From contig PWHN01000040.1 in assembly GCA_003554945.1 (NCBI GenBank), positions 1-52,547 on the forward strand: 52,547 nt of DNA. The letters run 5' to 3'. A model generated the notes under the pieces. The model did no database searches, had not been told where the DNA came from, and saw nothing but the letters and a program-made list of their open reading frames with translations. Each line of letters starts with the position of its first letter. The stretch's first letter is position 1. Of this stretch, positions 9,501 through 19,300 are shown one piece after another. The position numbers and the translations under genes are program-made. The stretch is from a bacterium. GTDB lineage: Bacteria; T1Sed10-126.

Positions 9501-9531
9501 CGACCGTATCAAAGAAGTACTGGGACAATAA
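6502..9531 (+). CDS. Secreted eight-fold Ig-like repeat protein with AMIN-like and TPR C terminus
   Basis: This 1009-aa protein starts with a signal peptide (hydrophobic 7-30, likely cut after VSA at 33). I count eight tandem repeats of about 102 residues from about 37 to 860. Each has the pattern P...AGxxFxVxLxxxDxYGNxVxxY, which resembles the bacterial Ig-like (invasin/Big_1) fold. From 863 to about 955 is a beta domain resembling AMIN (AVLRIFPREEIQVDKAL...). The last 50 residues look like one TPR (DYSAAAGELDSYLEDNPDDP). It has no surface anchor or autotransporter barrel. AMIN domains bind peptidoglycan in secretins, and its place between the PilP-like gene and pilQ argues for a periplasmic partner of the secretin. 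A rod or spacer role is inferred; no such component exists in the textbook PilMNOPQ set. Confidence 0.75.
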   Translation: MNPDKRLLISLVLPLYLITAVVFCAVFPDPVSAVVVTPGEPEEIIVDAPPTAQAGEDFSLRLTVVDAEGNSVEDYDEMEREIELSADGPGELQPSSVASEEFTDGRLTLSIQYDKAEEIRIKASEVDRVATGRSESIRVASGPPAVFSVDTADTVRAGEDFPVRIKILDRHGNRVKRYHEMTNGLSLRTTGQENPTPEFIPAMEISDGEVEFDIQYRVAENIELIVEDEVREIREQSDPINILPGALAEFVVSVPETVAAGRSFRIAIEARDRFGNIIENYDQVGAGVDLHSTGEGSVEPARLSPEEFEDGVVFTELVYDRAETFRILVEDRERAVEARSTRMRAEAGEIADIEVRVPREATAGEEFDVHLTAYDGFGNRIRRYAEVGDTLIIQSIDRPGREREVGPALFEDGHAEVVFSDTEARSTRLEVKTHDEEVAVESERIRIVPAAPGEITVETPETAKAGETFNVKLSLYDSYGNLIEDPAHLAGEVLISPENLADVADKEISPTRFIDGTYEAKFRSDKAENSKIYVEFYEYDLERWSSPVEITPAEFHRVAVRTPGQSRAGEALRVSIQLLDRFGNPLQQVPEDIAPLTIESTGHGEVFPAQITADQLRAPAFVVDVQYFVAEVMKFEVQDHRDRVLGSSAPISVRPDDLARLYLETPGEVAAGQSFPLRLTAEDLYGNRVEEVGDFEEEVEIWALPEEEELTRLTTEDFTDGEAEASLEYYEAGELQLAARAGDLENLSDKFNIVSAAPEEIEVQAPERVVAGRDFSVRLIIYDEYGNRVETLPSDFSGLRLRTSGRDRLAPREVLPELFDNGEAEIYAIYSRTGEIDIEADLLDREPEVPNVSRAYVSRRPDSAELRVVFTGRATASIDEKEGSNQVDISFRPAQLATEPSVQSFSNWFVKRFERRQIGQAPLPRAVLRIFPREEIQVDKALRSNLAVLELNRVVRDEPTLNRVQQLIEEQDYSAAAGELDSYLEDNPDDPYATRLKHRLDRIKEVLGQ

Positions 9532-9554
9532 ACAAAAGAAAGGGTAACTCTACA

Positions 9555-12500
9555 ATGCCACTTAAACGCAGCCGAATTTCATGGAGGAAGTGCCGGCATA
9601 AGGCAGGCGTAACTCTTTTGCTTGCCGCTTTTGTGCTGAGTTTTATTAGCGTTCCTGTTGCTTCGACGTCTCCCGGAATATCAGAAGCCATCAATGAATA
9701 TGTCCAGGGAAACGACGAGCAGGCGCGTGATATGTTTGCGGAAATTCTGCGTCAAAATCCTGATGAACCCCGGGCTCGTGATTTTTATAAAGATCTAGGA
9801 GGAAATCCAGATCAATACCAGACCAGTGAAGAAGATGTTCGGTCTGGCGACACCTCAGAAAGCAGAACCGGGGACTTTGATTTTTCCGCCGAGCAAGAGG
9901 AACCGGCGACTGAAGTTGAAGAAGAGGCCGATGAGGAAGAAACCTCACTACCTGATGAAAGGGAGTCAGTCCCCGAAGAGGTTGATGATATAGAGTCAGT
10001 GGAAGGGGAAGCCATGGCTTATGATACCTCAGAGGTAGAGGTTGTTGGTGAGCCCCTAGCGGAAATAGAGGCAGAGGACCTGGACACTGATGCTGTCCCG
10101 GAATTTGATCCCCTGGAAGAAGACGAATTGGATGGAGTTGAAAGTGAGGAACGAGAAGCTGAAGAATTAGAAGAGGACGAATCAAAAGAAACAAAAAGAT
10201 TTTATACCGAGGAACCGGTATCTCCACCCACGGGTATGGAAGTTATACGAGGGGTGGAAGTAGAATCTTTTGATGATTTTGCCAGGGTAACAATTGAAGC
10301 AACCGGGGGGGTAAACTACTTAACTTCTCGAATATTCAACCCCGCGATGATAGTGATTGACATTCCCAACACGATTCCTGATCTTCCCGAGTCACCGCTC
10401 AGCGTTGGAATGCATAACGTTCGCCGTATTCGACACAGCCAGTATCGGGTTGAACCCGTTAAAACGACCAGAATTGTTGTAGATCTTGACGAGTGGGTAG
10501 ACAATTATGAAATTTATCGGGTCAGCCCCGGGAACAAAATTATTGTAGATATTTATGATGAGGAAGAAGAGCCACCTGAAGTTGAACCAACAGTTGTTGA
10601 TCCGGATACCCCGTTGGAAGAGTTGCCGGAAGAAGTAAAAGAACAAATTAAGGCTATTAGTGGTGCTGATCAGGAGTTAAAAGTAACTGAAGAGGCCCCC
10701 GAACCCCTGGCGGTTGAAGTGCGAGACGAAGACGGAGAGTCTTTGAATGAAAAAACCGTCGTTTTTGAAGTTATTGAGGGAAAGGGGTTGCTGGGTGAAG
10801 AGGAGAGACAATTCAGCGAAAAGTATGAGATCAAGACAGATGAACAGGGGCGGGCGGAACTGAAATTTGAAGCCAAAGAACAGGCCGGGCCTGTTGTGAT
10901 CAAGGCTCACATACCCGAACTTGAGTTGAGCAAATATTTTAACCTGACAGTCAACCCCAGCGAGCCGGTTGAATTAGTTAAGATATCCGGTGATCAGCAG
11001 GAGGCACAGATGGGGTCTGCTCTGCGTGAACCGCTTAAGGTGGAAGCTCGGGATCAATATGGGAATCCTGTGCCGGGTGTAAGGGTACATTTTGTGGATA
11101 AATCTGGTAAAGGAGCCTTTTTAATTGATCGCTCACGCGACGACTTAGCTCCTGAAACGATAGAAACAAAACTAACAACCGGTTCGGACGGACGGGCGGT
11201 GGTTGATTCATATCGAGTACCCAGCGACAAGAGAACAGTCCGTATTACCGCCCAGACAGAAGAAGGGCTAACAGTTGAATTTAACCTCTGGTCGCGGACT
11301 AAGATGATAGATTTAAAATTTCCTGGTCCGGTGAACCTGGAGCACGTGATTAATTCCATTTCTTTCGCGGCCGGTTGGAACATCGTAATTCCTCCTGAGG
11401 TGGACGGTCGTCCGCTGGCAGATATGGAAGTGGTTATAAATCTTGACGAGGTTTCAGCTCTGCGTGCGCTTGACACAGTCCTCGCTATGCATAATTTGGC
11501 TCGCGTCAGCGACGGAAATATAATTAGAATAGTCTCTCCCGGTCAAGTAAGGCGCGAAGGAGCGCCGGTGGTCGATCCCGAGGAAGTGGAACTTCATCCG
11601 GGCAGTAATATGATAACTGTTAAGTATCCGCTTGCTTTTCTTGATGAACCGGGAGATCTGGCGGGTGATTTACAGGCTGCTCTGATGTCTGAACAGTCTT
11701 CTATCTTTTCGGATGATCGTCGAAATGCTATCGTTATCACTGATTATGCCCGCAACCAGCGTCAGCTCAAAAAAGTTATTGAGGGTATAGATCAGCCGGA
11801 TGAACGTTTTGAGGTAACAGTTATCAGATTACAATACCGTGACCCGCAGCGCCTCCGAGATGAAATCGAAGAGCTTCTGCCGACCGGTCGCGGCAACATC
11901 GTACCGAATGAGGCAACTAATTCACTTCTGATTTACAGTGATCCCACTCTGCTTTCTCAAATTGAGCAGTTACTTGATACACTGGATGCTCCCGGGGTAA
12001 TAAGCGATCACTTTCAAATCGTTGAAATGGAGGGTTATGACGTCGATCAAATCGCCAACCAGATTACGACAATACTAGGAGGGCAGGCGATTGATCTTGA
12101 CGAAATAGACGTTGATGTCGACATCGAAGACCCTGCCGACCTGGAAGAATTACGTATTGAACGTGAAATTGAGGACTTGCTTAATCAGGTGACAATTATA
12201 CCGGTTGAAACTCTGGAAAGCATTCTCGTTTTTGCTCCCCCCGAAATCCAGGAGATTGCGATAGAAATGATGGAAGCCTTAAAACGGCGCCCGGGAGAAT
12301 ATATTGATGACCGTCACTGGCGCTGGGTTAGTGTGCATAACATTCATTTTGACGAGGCAGCTTCTCTTATTGACAGGATGGGTGGGATTACCATTCAGAC
12401 AACGCTTCCCGACCAGGGAGCTTTTCTTCTCTCCTCAACTGAGGGAGCCTATCTTGACCGGTTGCAGGAATTCATTGATGAGATTGACCGTGACATCGAT

Positions 12501-14399
12501 GTTGACGACGGTCGTGAGATAATCACTTACACTCCCAGGCAGGTAGAACCGGATCAACTGGGGGACGACCTGGAAGATTATTACGCGGATATGCACGAGT
12601 TTTATGATGATGACCTGGAAGAGCGTCCCCGGGTTCTATACGCGGAAGAGGACCTGCTGGTGCTGGTGGTTTCTCAAAATGAAGCCAGGTTTATACGCCG
12701 GCTGCTTGAAAAACTGGAAGAAATGGCAACTGTTGAACATGAAGTTCTTACCTATTCGCCTCGTTTTGTTGACGCTTCTGACCTGGCCAGCGAACTTGAC
12801 GATCGAAATATAGGGCGTATTCTCTACGAGGGAGACCGGCGATTTTCAATTTTGATCCCTAAAGATAATATTGAGTATTACCGTGAGCTGATCCAGGAAG
12901 TGGATTCGCCGCAATTTGTTACAAATGTCTTTCAGTTACGAAACACTCGTGCCGAGGAGATTGTGGAAACTCTACAAGACGCCGGCGACCACGCTGACTT
13001 TACTGTTTCTTTTTCTGCTGATGAACCCACAAATACAATCATTTATTCAGCTCCGGAAAATATTGTGTCCCAAGTAGAAAATTTAATTGAACAACTTGAT
13101 CAATGGCAGCGCCAGGTTTTTATCGAAGGAATTATTCTCGAATATACTATGAGCGAGGGAGAAGAGTTTGGGACGGAGTGGATTTTCGATGACGAAGGGG
13201 GAGTATTAGAGGACGGAGATTTGTTAGAACAAACAAGTGTGGGATTTGATGGCAGTGAGTTTACAGCTATTTTACGAAGGGATCAGTTTGAAGGTATTTT
13301 AAGTTTTTTGGAGCGCGAACGAGAGGCTGAAGTTATGGCAAAACCTCAGATATCTGCAATTAATAATCGAGAAGCTTCTTTTAAATATGGAACTGTTGAC
13401 CGAGTTCCACAGCGTGTAGGGCCGCCTGATGATCGGGAAATTACCTGGTTAGATGTTCAAGCACTGATTGAACTGACGGTAACGCCGACTATTACAAGGG
13501 ACAGGTTTGTCCGTTTAGATCTTCTCATGACCAAAGATGATGAAGCTCCAGGCGGAGAGGGGGTAAGAACGGAGGAGCGCAGCCTCCAGAACACAGTTTT
13601 AGTTCGGGACGGTCATACTGTGGTATTAGGGGGGCTGATTGAAGATGAGGTAATAATTGAAGAGCAAGGGGTTCCGCTTCTACGTGAAATTCCAGTATTC
13701 GGAAATTTATTCAGAAGTACCTCTGAGACCGTAAATAAAAATGAACTTATATTATTTCTCACCCCCCATGTCATAGAAGATCCATCGGAGGCTGAGCGCA
13801 CAACCAGGATGGTTAGCGATCAGTTGCATCAGATCACACCGGTTCCAATTAATCTGAATGTTGACGGGGTACATCGTATTTCCCGATTTGAGGGCTTGGC
13901 TGAGTCAGAGGAGGAGCGCGAGCGAATTGCCCGCCAAATTATAGACTTCAGGGAAGAAGTAGGACCTTTTTTAAGTCTTGATGACGTCTTAAGAGTGCCG
14001 GCTATCGATAATAGGTTGTTGAGTGAATTGTTGGCCCATGAAGTAAAATTAGAAGTGGATATAAACACAATTTCTGCTGACGATCTCATGAACATTAAAA
14101 ATATCGATCCTGATGCTGCTCACGCTTTGATTGAAAAACGTCGAGAAATTGAAATGTTTCGAGAACTGGAAACTCCACGGAAACTATTAATCGAGCACGG
14201 AGTTGATCCGGATTTCTACGATGAATACCTGGAGCCGATGTTTACTATAACTTCTCCGGCACTTGATAGGAGAGATTTTGAACCGCCGGAACCAGACCGG
14301 GAAGAAGTGGGAGAGGAACTTGAAGAGCTGGATGATCTTGAAGAAGATGAATTGAATAATGACCGGCGGGAGCAGTTGCCGGACCTTGATCAATTTTAA
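9555..14399 (+). CDS. pilQ: Giant PilQ-type secretin with Ig-like, multiple N domains and HhH-like tail
   Basis: At 1614 aa this is about twice a usual PilQ. In order: signal peptide (1-37), one TPR (about 42-80), acidic linker (85-225), AMIN domain (229-336), two Ig-like domains (374-578, the second with ARDQYGNPVPGVRV), and an STN domain (580-665). I then count seven secretin N1-type repeats (about 684-1184), and the outer-membrane secretin barrel follows (1185-1415, with VVLGGLIEDE and GVPLLREIPVFGNLFRS). The C-terminal extension (1433-1566) contains ComEA-like helix-hairpin-helix repeats (IIDFREEVGPFLSLDDVLRV; VDINTISADDLMNI), but the Gly-x-Gly hairpins are replaced by Asp/Asn. PilQ forms the outer-membrane gate for the pilus and, in competent cells, for incoming DNA. 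Usual PilQ carries one or two N domains. Confidence 0.92.
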   Translation: MPLKRSRISWRKCRHKAGVTLLLAAFVLSFISVPVASTSPGISEAINEYVQGNDEQARDMFAEILRQNPDEPRARDFYKDLGGNPDQYQTSEEDVRSGDTSESRTGDFDFSAEQEEPATEVEEEADEEETSLPDERESVPEEVDDIESVEGEAMAYDTSEVEVVGEPLAEIEAEDLDTDAVPEFDPLEEDELDGVESEEREAEELEEDESKETKRFYTEEPVSPPTGMEVIRGVEVESFDDFARVTIEATGGVNYLTSRIFNPAMIVIDIPNTIPDLPESPLSVGMHNVRRIRHSQYRVEPVKTTRIVVDLDEWVDNYEIYRVSPGNKIIVDIYDEEEEPPEVEPTVVDPDTPLEELPEEVKEQIKAISGADQELKVTEEAPEPLAVEVRDEDGESLNEKTVVFEVIEGKGLLGEEERQFSEKYEIKTDEQGRAELKFEAKEQAGPVVIKAHIPELELSKYFNLTVNPSEPVELVKISGDQQEAQMGSALREPLKVEARDQYGNPVPGVRVHFVDKSGKGAFLIDRSRDDLAPETIETKLTTGSDGRAVVDSYRVPSDKRTVRITAQTEEGLTVEFNLWSRTKMIDLKFPGPVNLEHVINSISFAAGWNIVIPPEVDGRPLADMEVVINLDEVSALRALDTVLAMHNLARVSDGNIIRIVSPGQVRREGAPVVDPEEVELHPGSNMITVKYPLAFLDEPGDLAGDLQAALMSEQSSIFSDDRRNAIVITDYARNQRQLKKVIEGIDQPDERFEVTVIRLQYRDPQRLRDEIEELLPTGRGNIVPNEATNSLLIYSDPTLLSQIEQLLDTLDAPGVISDHFQIVEMEGYDVDQIANQITTILGGQAIDLDEIDVDVDIEDPADLEELRIEREIEDLLNQVTIIPVETLESILVFAPPEIQEIAIEMMEALKRRPGEYIDDRHWRWVSVHNIHFDEAASLIDRMGGITIQTTLPDQGAFLLSSTEGAYLDRLQEFIDEIDRDIDVDDGREIITYTPRQVEPDQLGDDLEDYYADMHEFYDDDLEERPRVLYAEEDLLVLVVSQNEARFIRRLLEKLEEMATVEHEVLTYSPRFVDASDLASELDDRNIGRILYEGDRRFSILIPKDNIEYYRELIQEVDSPQFVTNVFQLRNTRAEEIVETLQDAGDHADFTVSFSADEPTNTIIYSAPENIVSQVENLIEQLDQWQRQVFIEGIILEYTMSEGEEFGTEWIFDDEGGVLEDGDLLEQTSVGFDGSEFTAILRRDQFEGILSFLEREREAEVMAKPQISAINNREASFKYGTVDRVPQRVGPPDDREITWLDVQALIELTVTPTITRDRFVRLDLLMTKDDEAPGGEGVRTEERSLQNTVLVRDGHTVVLGGLIEDEVIIEEQGVPLLREIPVFGNLFRSTSETVNKNELILFLTPHVIEDPSEAERTTRMVSDQLHQITPVPINLNVDGVHRISRFEGLAESEEERERIARQIIDFREEVGPFLSLDDVLRVPAIDNRLLSELLAHEVKLEVDINTISADDLMNIKNIDPDAAHALIEKRREIEMFRELETPRKLLIEHGVDPDFYDEYLEPMFTITSPALDRRDFEPPEPDREEVGEELEELDDLEEDELNNDRREQLPDLDQF

Positions 14400-14435
14400 C
14401 CGGGCTTAGCCGACCGGGTTGGGAGTCATAGTTAT

Positions 14436-15635
14436 ATGGAATCTGCGCTGGTAGATAAAATACGCAATTATATTGTTGTCGCGGTATTGATTGCTTTTCT
14501 AATTTTTACTTTTGCTGTGCTCTGGTGGGGGTCAGGATTGGTTGAAAGAGCTCACCAGGAGCATTACGAAAAGCTGCCCGCGGTATTGGCCCGCGCATTG
14601 GTGGACCCTTTCCTGTCGCTGGACTACTCCACTCTTAACACAGCTGTGAATCAACTCGCTGAAGCGGGCGATGAGTTTAGTATCGCTTACGTTGGTTTTC
14701 TGGACGATCGAGGCCGTCTATTTGTCAGTGACATAAACGAAAATTTGGATTCAGAAGTCCGTAGCTGGGTCAATGAGGAGAGATTGCGCGATCGCGAGGA
14801 GGGGCTGTTGTTCCCCGGAGAACAATGGGTTGAATTTGAGGACGATGAGCTGGGGACTTTTTCATTTTATGAGCTTGATGTTCCAGTTGAATTGCATGGG
14901 GACAGGACGGGTTTAATAAAAATAGGCTATCTACCGGAACCATTAACCGTTGATTGGGCAACTTATCGAAGTCGCGTCTTTATTACCGGTTTTGTCATCC
15001 TGCTGATATTGATCTTGATATTTATATTTGTTTCACAGAGCTGGCGGGATGAGATAAGAAATCACGTTAGCCTGGTAAGAAACGAAACAGAACAGAAATA
15101 CAAGGATAAGCTAAACAAACTCGAACGAAAAATTAAGTCACAACCTCTAAATTCGGACGAATTTTTCCAGATTATTGATTTTGGAAAACGGATCAACGCA
15201 ACTATGGAACCTGTTGAAACGTTGCGCTATCTGGTCAATTCCGTTGTGAAGTTACTCAGTGTTAAACAGGTTGTTATCTTTCTTGTGTCAACTGAAGATT
15301 CTAACGTCTTAGTTGGTCAGATGGGAATGAAAGAGGGGGAATGGATGGATCGCAATCGATTGAACAACATAAAAATAGAGATCGGAACCGGGGAGATAGG
15401 AACAATAGCTGAGTTGGGACAGGCTAACATACTGGATAAACCGCGCCCGGGAGCCGGCGTAGCAGCGGCGTTGCGGGCTTCTGGACAGACTATCGGAGTT
15501 GTGAGGGCGACGGAGAAGAAATCGGGGGCTCGAATGGGCAATAAAGACAAGCTGAAGATGCGACTAATTACCCAGCTGGCGGGGAATATTGTAAAACATG
15601 CCTTTGAGTTCAAGAAACTTAGAAAAAACAAGTGA
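14436..15635 (+). CDS. Membrane sensor protein with extracytoplasmic domain and GAF-like domain, no output domain
   Basis: A 399-aa protein with membrane helices at about 13-33 and 181-203 flanking a 145-residue extracytoplasmic sensor-like domain. A coiled coil (210-240) follows, and a C-terminal domain of about 150 residues with GAF-like pattern (ETLRYLVNSVVKLLSVKQVVIFL ... GEIGTIAELGQANILDKP ... IGVVRATEKKSG). There is no kinase, GGDEF, EAL or HTH domain after the GAF-like domain. It lies 36 nt after pilQ and 54 nt before ndk, in line with the operon. It may relay an envelope signal to a partner or help pilus positioning. Function is unknown, and the GAF call is from fold pattern only. Confidence 0.65.
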   Translation: MESALVDKIRNYIVVAVLIAFLIFTFAVLWWGSGLVERAHQEHYEKLPAVLARALVDPFLSLDYSTLNTAVNQLAEAGDEFSIAYVGFLDDRGRLFVSDINENLDSEVRSWVNEERLRDREEGLLFPGEQWVEFEDDELGTFSFYELDVPVELHGDRTGLIKIGYLPEPLTVDWATYRSRVFITGFVILLILILIFIFVSQSWRDEIRNHVSLVRNETEQKYKDKLNKLERKIKSQPLNSDEFFQIIDFGKRINATMEPVETLRYLVNSVVKLLSVKQVVIFLVSTEDSNVLVGQMGMKEGEWMDRNRLNNIKIEIGTGEIGTIAELGQANILDKPRPGAGVAAALRASGQTIGVVRATEKKSGARMGNKDKLKMRLITQLAGNIVKHAFEFKKLRKNK

Positions 15636-15689
15636 AGTTTGTTATCATTTAACGTAGGGCAATAACTCATAATAGGAGGAATAGCAAAG

Positions 15690-16103
15690 TTGGAATCGAC
15701 GTTGATTTTATTGAAACCCGATGCAGTCAAAGCTAATTTAATTGGAGAAGTGTTAAATAGAATTGAAAGAGATGGGATGAAGATCCAGAGACTTAAGTTG
15801 TTCAGCCTTACGGGAGAAGAGGCTCGCGAGTTTTATGCTGAACACGCGGGTAAATCATTTTACGACCGTTTGATTGATTTCATGATCTCCGGTCCAATTG
15901 TTGCTGCTGTAGTTGAAGGAGTTAATGCAATTGGCAGACTTCGTAAATTGATGGGGGCGACAGTTCCGCGCGAAGCCGCACCCGGGACCATCCGGGGTGA
16001 GTTTGGCACCGGTTCACCGCAAAATATTATTCACGGCTCGGATTCTCCTGAGAGTGCGCGAAGAGAGATTAGTTTCTTTTTTGGAGGCGAAGCAGATGAG
16101 TGA
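15690..16103 (+). CDS. ndk: Nucleoside diphosphate kinase
   Basis: Ndk moves the gamma phosphate between nucleoside di- and triphosphates through a phospho-histidine. This 137-aa protein has the full family pattern: TLILLKPDAV at the start, GxxIxxLRKLMGAT in the middle, and the active-site segment GSPQNIIHGSDSPESA with catalytic H115. Length is typical. The start is TTG, preceded by AGGAGGAAT. It overlaps the following small gene by 8 nt. A nucleotide-pool enzyme inside a DNA-uptake operon could recycle imported nucleotides, but ndk wanders in genomes and the placement may be incidental. Confidence 0.97.
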   Translation: MESTLILLKPDAVKANLIGEVLNRIERDGMKIQRLKLFSLTGEEAREFYAEHAGKSFYDRLIDFMISGPIVAAVVEGVNAIGRLRKLMGATVPREAAPGTIRGEFGTGSPQNIIHGSDSPESARREISFFFGGEADE

Positions 16104-16266
16104 TGACCAGATACTCTGGCTCGTAGGTATGATTGTTGGGGCCTTCCTTCTTGGTCTGGTTGTATTGCTGGTAAACGACTGGTACAGATTTGAGGAGCTA
16201 GCTGAAATGAATCGAGACTACTACTCCTCTATTGAACCGGTTGTCCCCGGTCAGCCTTTGCCTTAA
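16096..16266 (+). CDS. Small single-pass membrane protein, 56 aa
   Basis: The ATG at 16096 overlaps the end of ndk and has GGAGG at 16083-16087. The product (MSDDQILWLVGMIVGAFLLG...) has one membrane helix (about 6-28) and a short polar tail ending in PVVPGQPLP. A longer reading from 16009 or earlier exists in the same frame but would lie inside ndk; the internal ATG has the ribosome-binding site. It precedes comEC by 46 nt. No family was recognised. Small membrane proteins in such operons are often assembly or regulatory partners. Confidence 0.6.
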   Translation: MSDDQILWLVGMIVGAFLLGLVVLLVNDWYRFEELAEMNRDYYSSIEPVVPGQPLP

Positions 16267-16312
16267 CGTTAGTTTGATTACCTGATTAGCCAAACGAGGC
16301 GGTCGATAGCAA

Positions 16313-19300
16313 ATGGATCGTGATTTTTTTCTCAGCCTGTTAATGATTTTTACATACTCCTTTATACTGGGCATAGCGTTTGGTGTATTTTACCCAATTT
16401 ATCCTCAGGGGCATGCCACTTTTTGGCCTGTTGTTATAGTCCTGGCAATTATCACACTAGGTATTTTTTGGTTTGAAAGAAACAAATCCCTACCCGCAAA
16501 GAGCGCTTTTTACCTGCGAATTATTTTCTATTGTTTTCTAATCCTGACAGCCTTCCTTATCGGTCAGGGCCGTTACTCCCTAAGCCTTGGTGAGCTTTTT
16601 CCCGGTCATATAACGGAGTATCTATCGGAGACCAGGGAAGACCACCGGGTAGTCGAGGGGCGAGTAGTAGCCGCACCCGAAATTTATGAGGATAGAACCA
16701 GGCTCAGGATTCGTCCGGAGCGCGTCTGGGAAACCCCCGCAATGGAAACCGAATATGAGGTGAGTGGTGGAGATATATTAGTTCAGGTAAGACCCTGGGG
16801 TGATTATGATTACGATTATTTTGCCCAAAACCAGGTTTATGGCCATAAATTACGAGTTTCTGGCGAGCTGGGGGAACCAATGGATCGCACAGTTCCCAGG
16901 GGGTTCAGTTACAAAGATTTTTTAAATAATATGGGCATGTTTGGAACCATGTGGACGCCACAGACAGTAGAAATTATAGATGACGAAGGTGGAAATCCCG
17001 TTGTAAGCTGGTCTTTAGCCCTGCAGGAAGAGATGCTCAAAGTTATAAAGCTAACTATGCCCTATCCACAATCGGCATTTCTGGGGGGGGCCACTCTTGG
17101 TTTGCGGGAAGGGCTTGACTACACGACGACACCGTTTATGGAGCCGCCGGAGGAGGCAAGGAAAATAGACACAGAGTTTCGGGGCGCTGGAACGATGCAC
17201 GTTCTTGCCGTGTCGGGGCTTCACGTCGGTGTAATAGCTGCTGCTTTTTGGGCACTTTTCGCCGGTTTACGTATTCCGGCCAAGTTTTATGTACCGCTAA
17301 TTATCGCTTCGTTGGTAATATTTACAATAATCACGGGGGCGCGGCCGGCCACGGTTCGGGCTGCTATAATGACAAGTCTGATGTTACTTGCTTTTGCCTT
17401 TTTAGACCAGGGGTTGCGTAACTCTGTACTGGTTGGGGTGTCTGTGGCAGCCTTATTAATATTACTGTTCAGTCCACGTTATGTCTTTGAGGCTTCCTTT
17501 ACGCTTTCTTTTGCTGCTGTGTTATGTCTGGCTCTGATCTCCGGGCCGGTGGACCAAATTTTGCAGAAGCTTAGTGGACTGAGTTTTATTCTTTTCTGGA
17601 TTGTTGCAACGTTGACGGTTCTGTTGCTGGTCTTTTACTGGAACACTTTCCTTACCTGGTATGTCTACATGCCATATATTGCTTTCTGGGCGCTTGCGTT
17701 CTGGTATGCTGCCAAGATTGATCGGCAGCATATTATCGCTGGTGGTATCGGTTTCCTCGATGTTCCCGGTCCCCTGCGCAGTTTTATAGCTATGCAGTTT
17801 GCCATCCAAATTGGAATGATGCTACCCCTTAGCGCCTATTACTTCCAGGAGTATCCTTTCGCTGGTATATTTGCTAATTTTGCAGCTATCCCACTGGTCA
17901 GTGTGGTTGTCCCCCTGGGACTTTTTGCCGGCTTGTTAGGGTTAATACCGACGATTGGTCTCTGGCTTGCGCTGGTCTTAAATGCCGGCAACTATCTTGC
18001 AGTGACTCTATTTCTCTGGGTGTCACACATAGCTGTCGAAATATTTCCTTACCCGGCAGTACGCGCTTTTACTTTCTGGCACCTGCTTGTTTTTTACGGG
18101 GGGTTGGCTGTATTTATTTGGTGGGATTCTGTTTACGGGCTTTTAAAACGGTTTTGGTTCTGGTTGTCAGATAAGCTCTTTGACGTCGCTCCGATGTCTC
18201 CTTCAACCGCTGTTGCCAGTTTTATTGGATTAGTCATAGTTTTAGTTTTCCTGGCCTCTTTCAGATTTCATCAAAATCCGGACAAGTTAGAATTAACTTT
18301 TATTGATGTTGGCTATGGTGAAGCAATAGCCCTGCGTACCCCGGCTGGAAGCAATTTTTTATTTAACGCCGGCAGTCGCAAGTGGGACTGGCATGATCGA
18401 GACAACCGAGCGGACCGGCGTGATGAGGGGCGGGAAACGGTTTCTAAATTTTTCCTAAATCATGGTGTTAAAACGTTAGATTTGCTAGCTTTGCAGTCAG
18501 CTCATCCGCGTCGCAGTGGCGGTATGGCATATATTGCTGAACACTTCGTCATCGACAGGGCAATGGGACCTTTTGCAGAGGAAATTTTAGCCCCTCCCAA
18601 TGAAGAATTGACAAGGGGACGTTTCGTCCAGGCTCTTCAGGATGACCATTACTCACAGTATCAGAATGCCGATTGGTTTCAAAATGATTACTATGGCAAC
18701 TGGGAGCGCTGGTGGAAACAGCTTCAAAGAAACAGGATCCCTTATGAGCGGGCCGAGCGCGGCCGGCGCGTCTATGCGGAACGTAACTCCTATCCACATG
18801 GAGATGTGGACCTGGAGATTTATGCCTTAAATCCTCCTCCACAGCCTGATTACAATGAAGATGGAGCGGCCAATCAATCTATAGTCTTTCAAATCCAGTA
18901 TGGTGACGTTTCCTTTCTTTTGCCCGGAGATATAGAACGTGAAGCCCAGGAAGAGATAATGGCCATGCAGGACCTTTACGTTGATAACAATGTAATGTCT
19001 GTGCCGGCCAGTGGCGCCGGTGATGCTAGTTTTAACAGTAGTTTTCTGGATGCTGTTGATCCGGATTACGTAGTCTTTTCTTCCTCCACTTATATTGAAA
19101 TTGAACCCCGTTTTGTTGCTGATGGAGTGGAAAGCACGCTGGAGGAATACCGACAGCATTTTCCGATTGATCGTTTATTTTTTACCGACACAGATGGCTC
19201 TGTAATTTTTCGAACTGACGGTCGAGAACTTGAAGCGATCCCCTATAGCCGCCCGGAGGAATTTCATGATTGGGACGCTGAAAGCGAAGAAGAGACTGGA

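Noticed and set aside
15997-16095. Longer N terminus for the 56-aa membrane protein
   Set aside because: It would lie inside ndk; the internal ATG at 16096 has GGAGG at the right distance.
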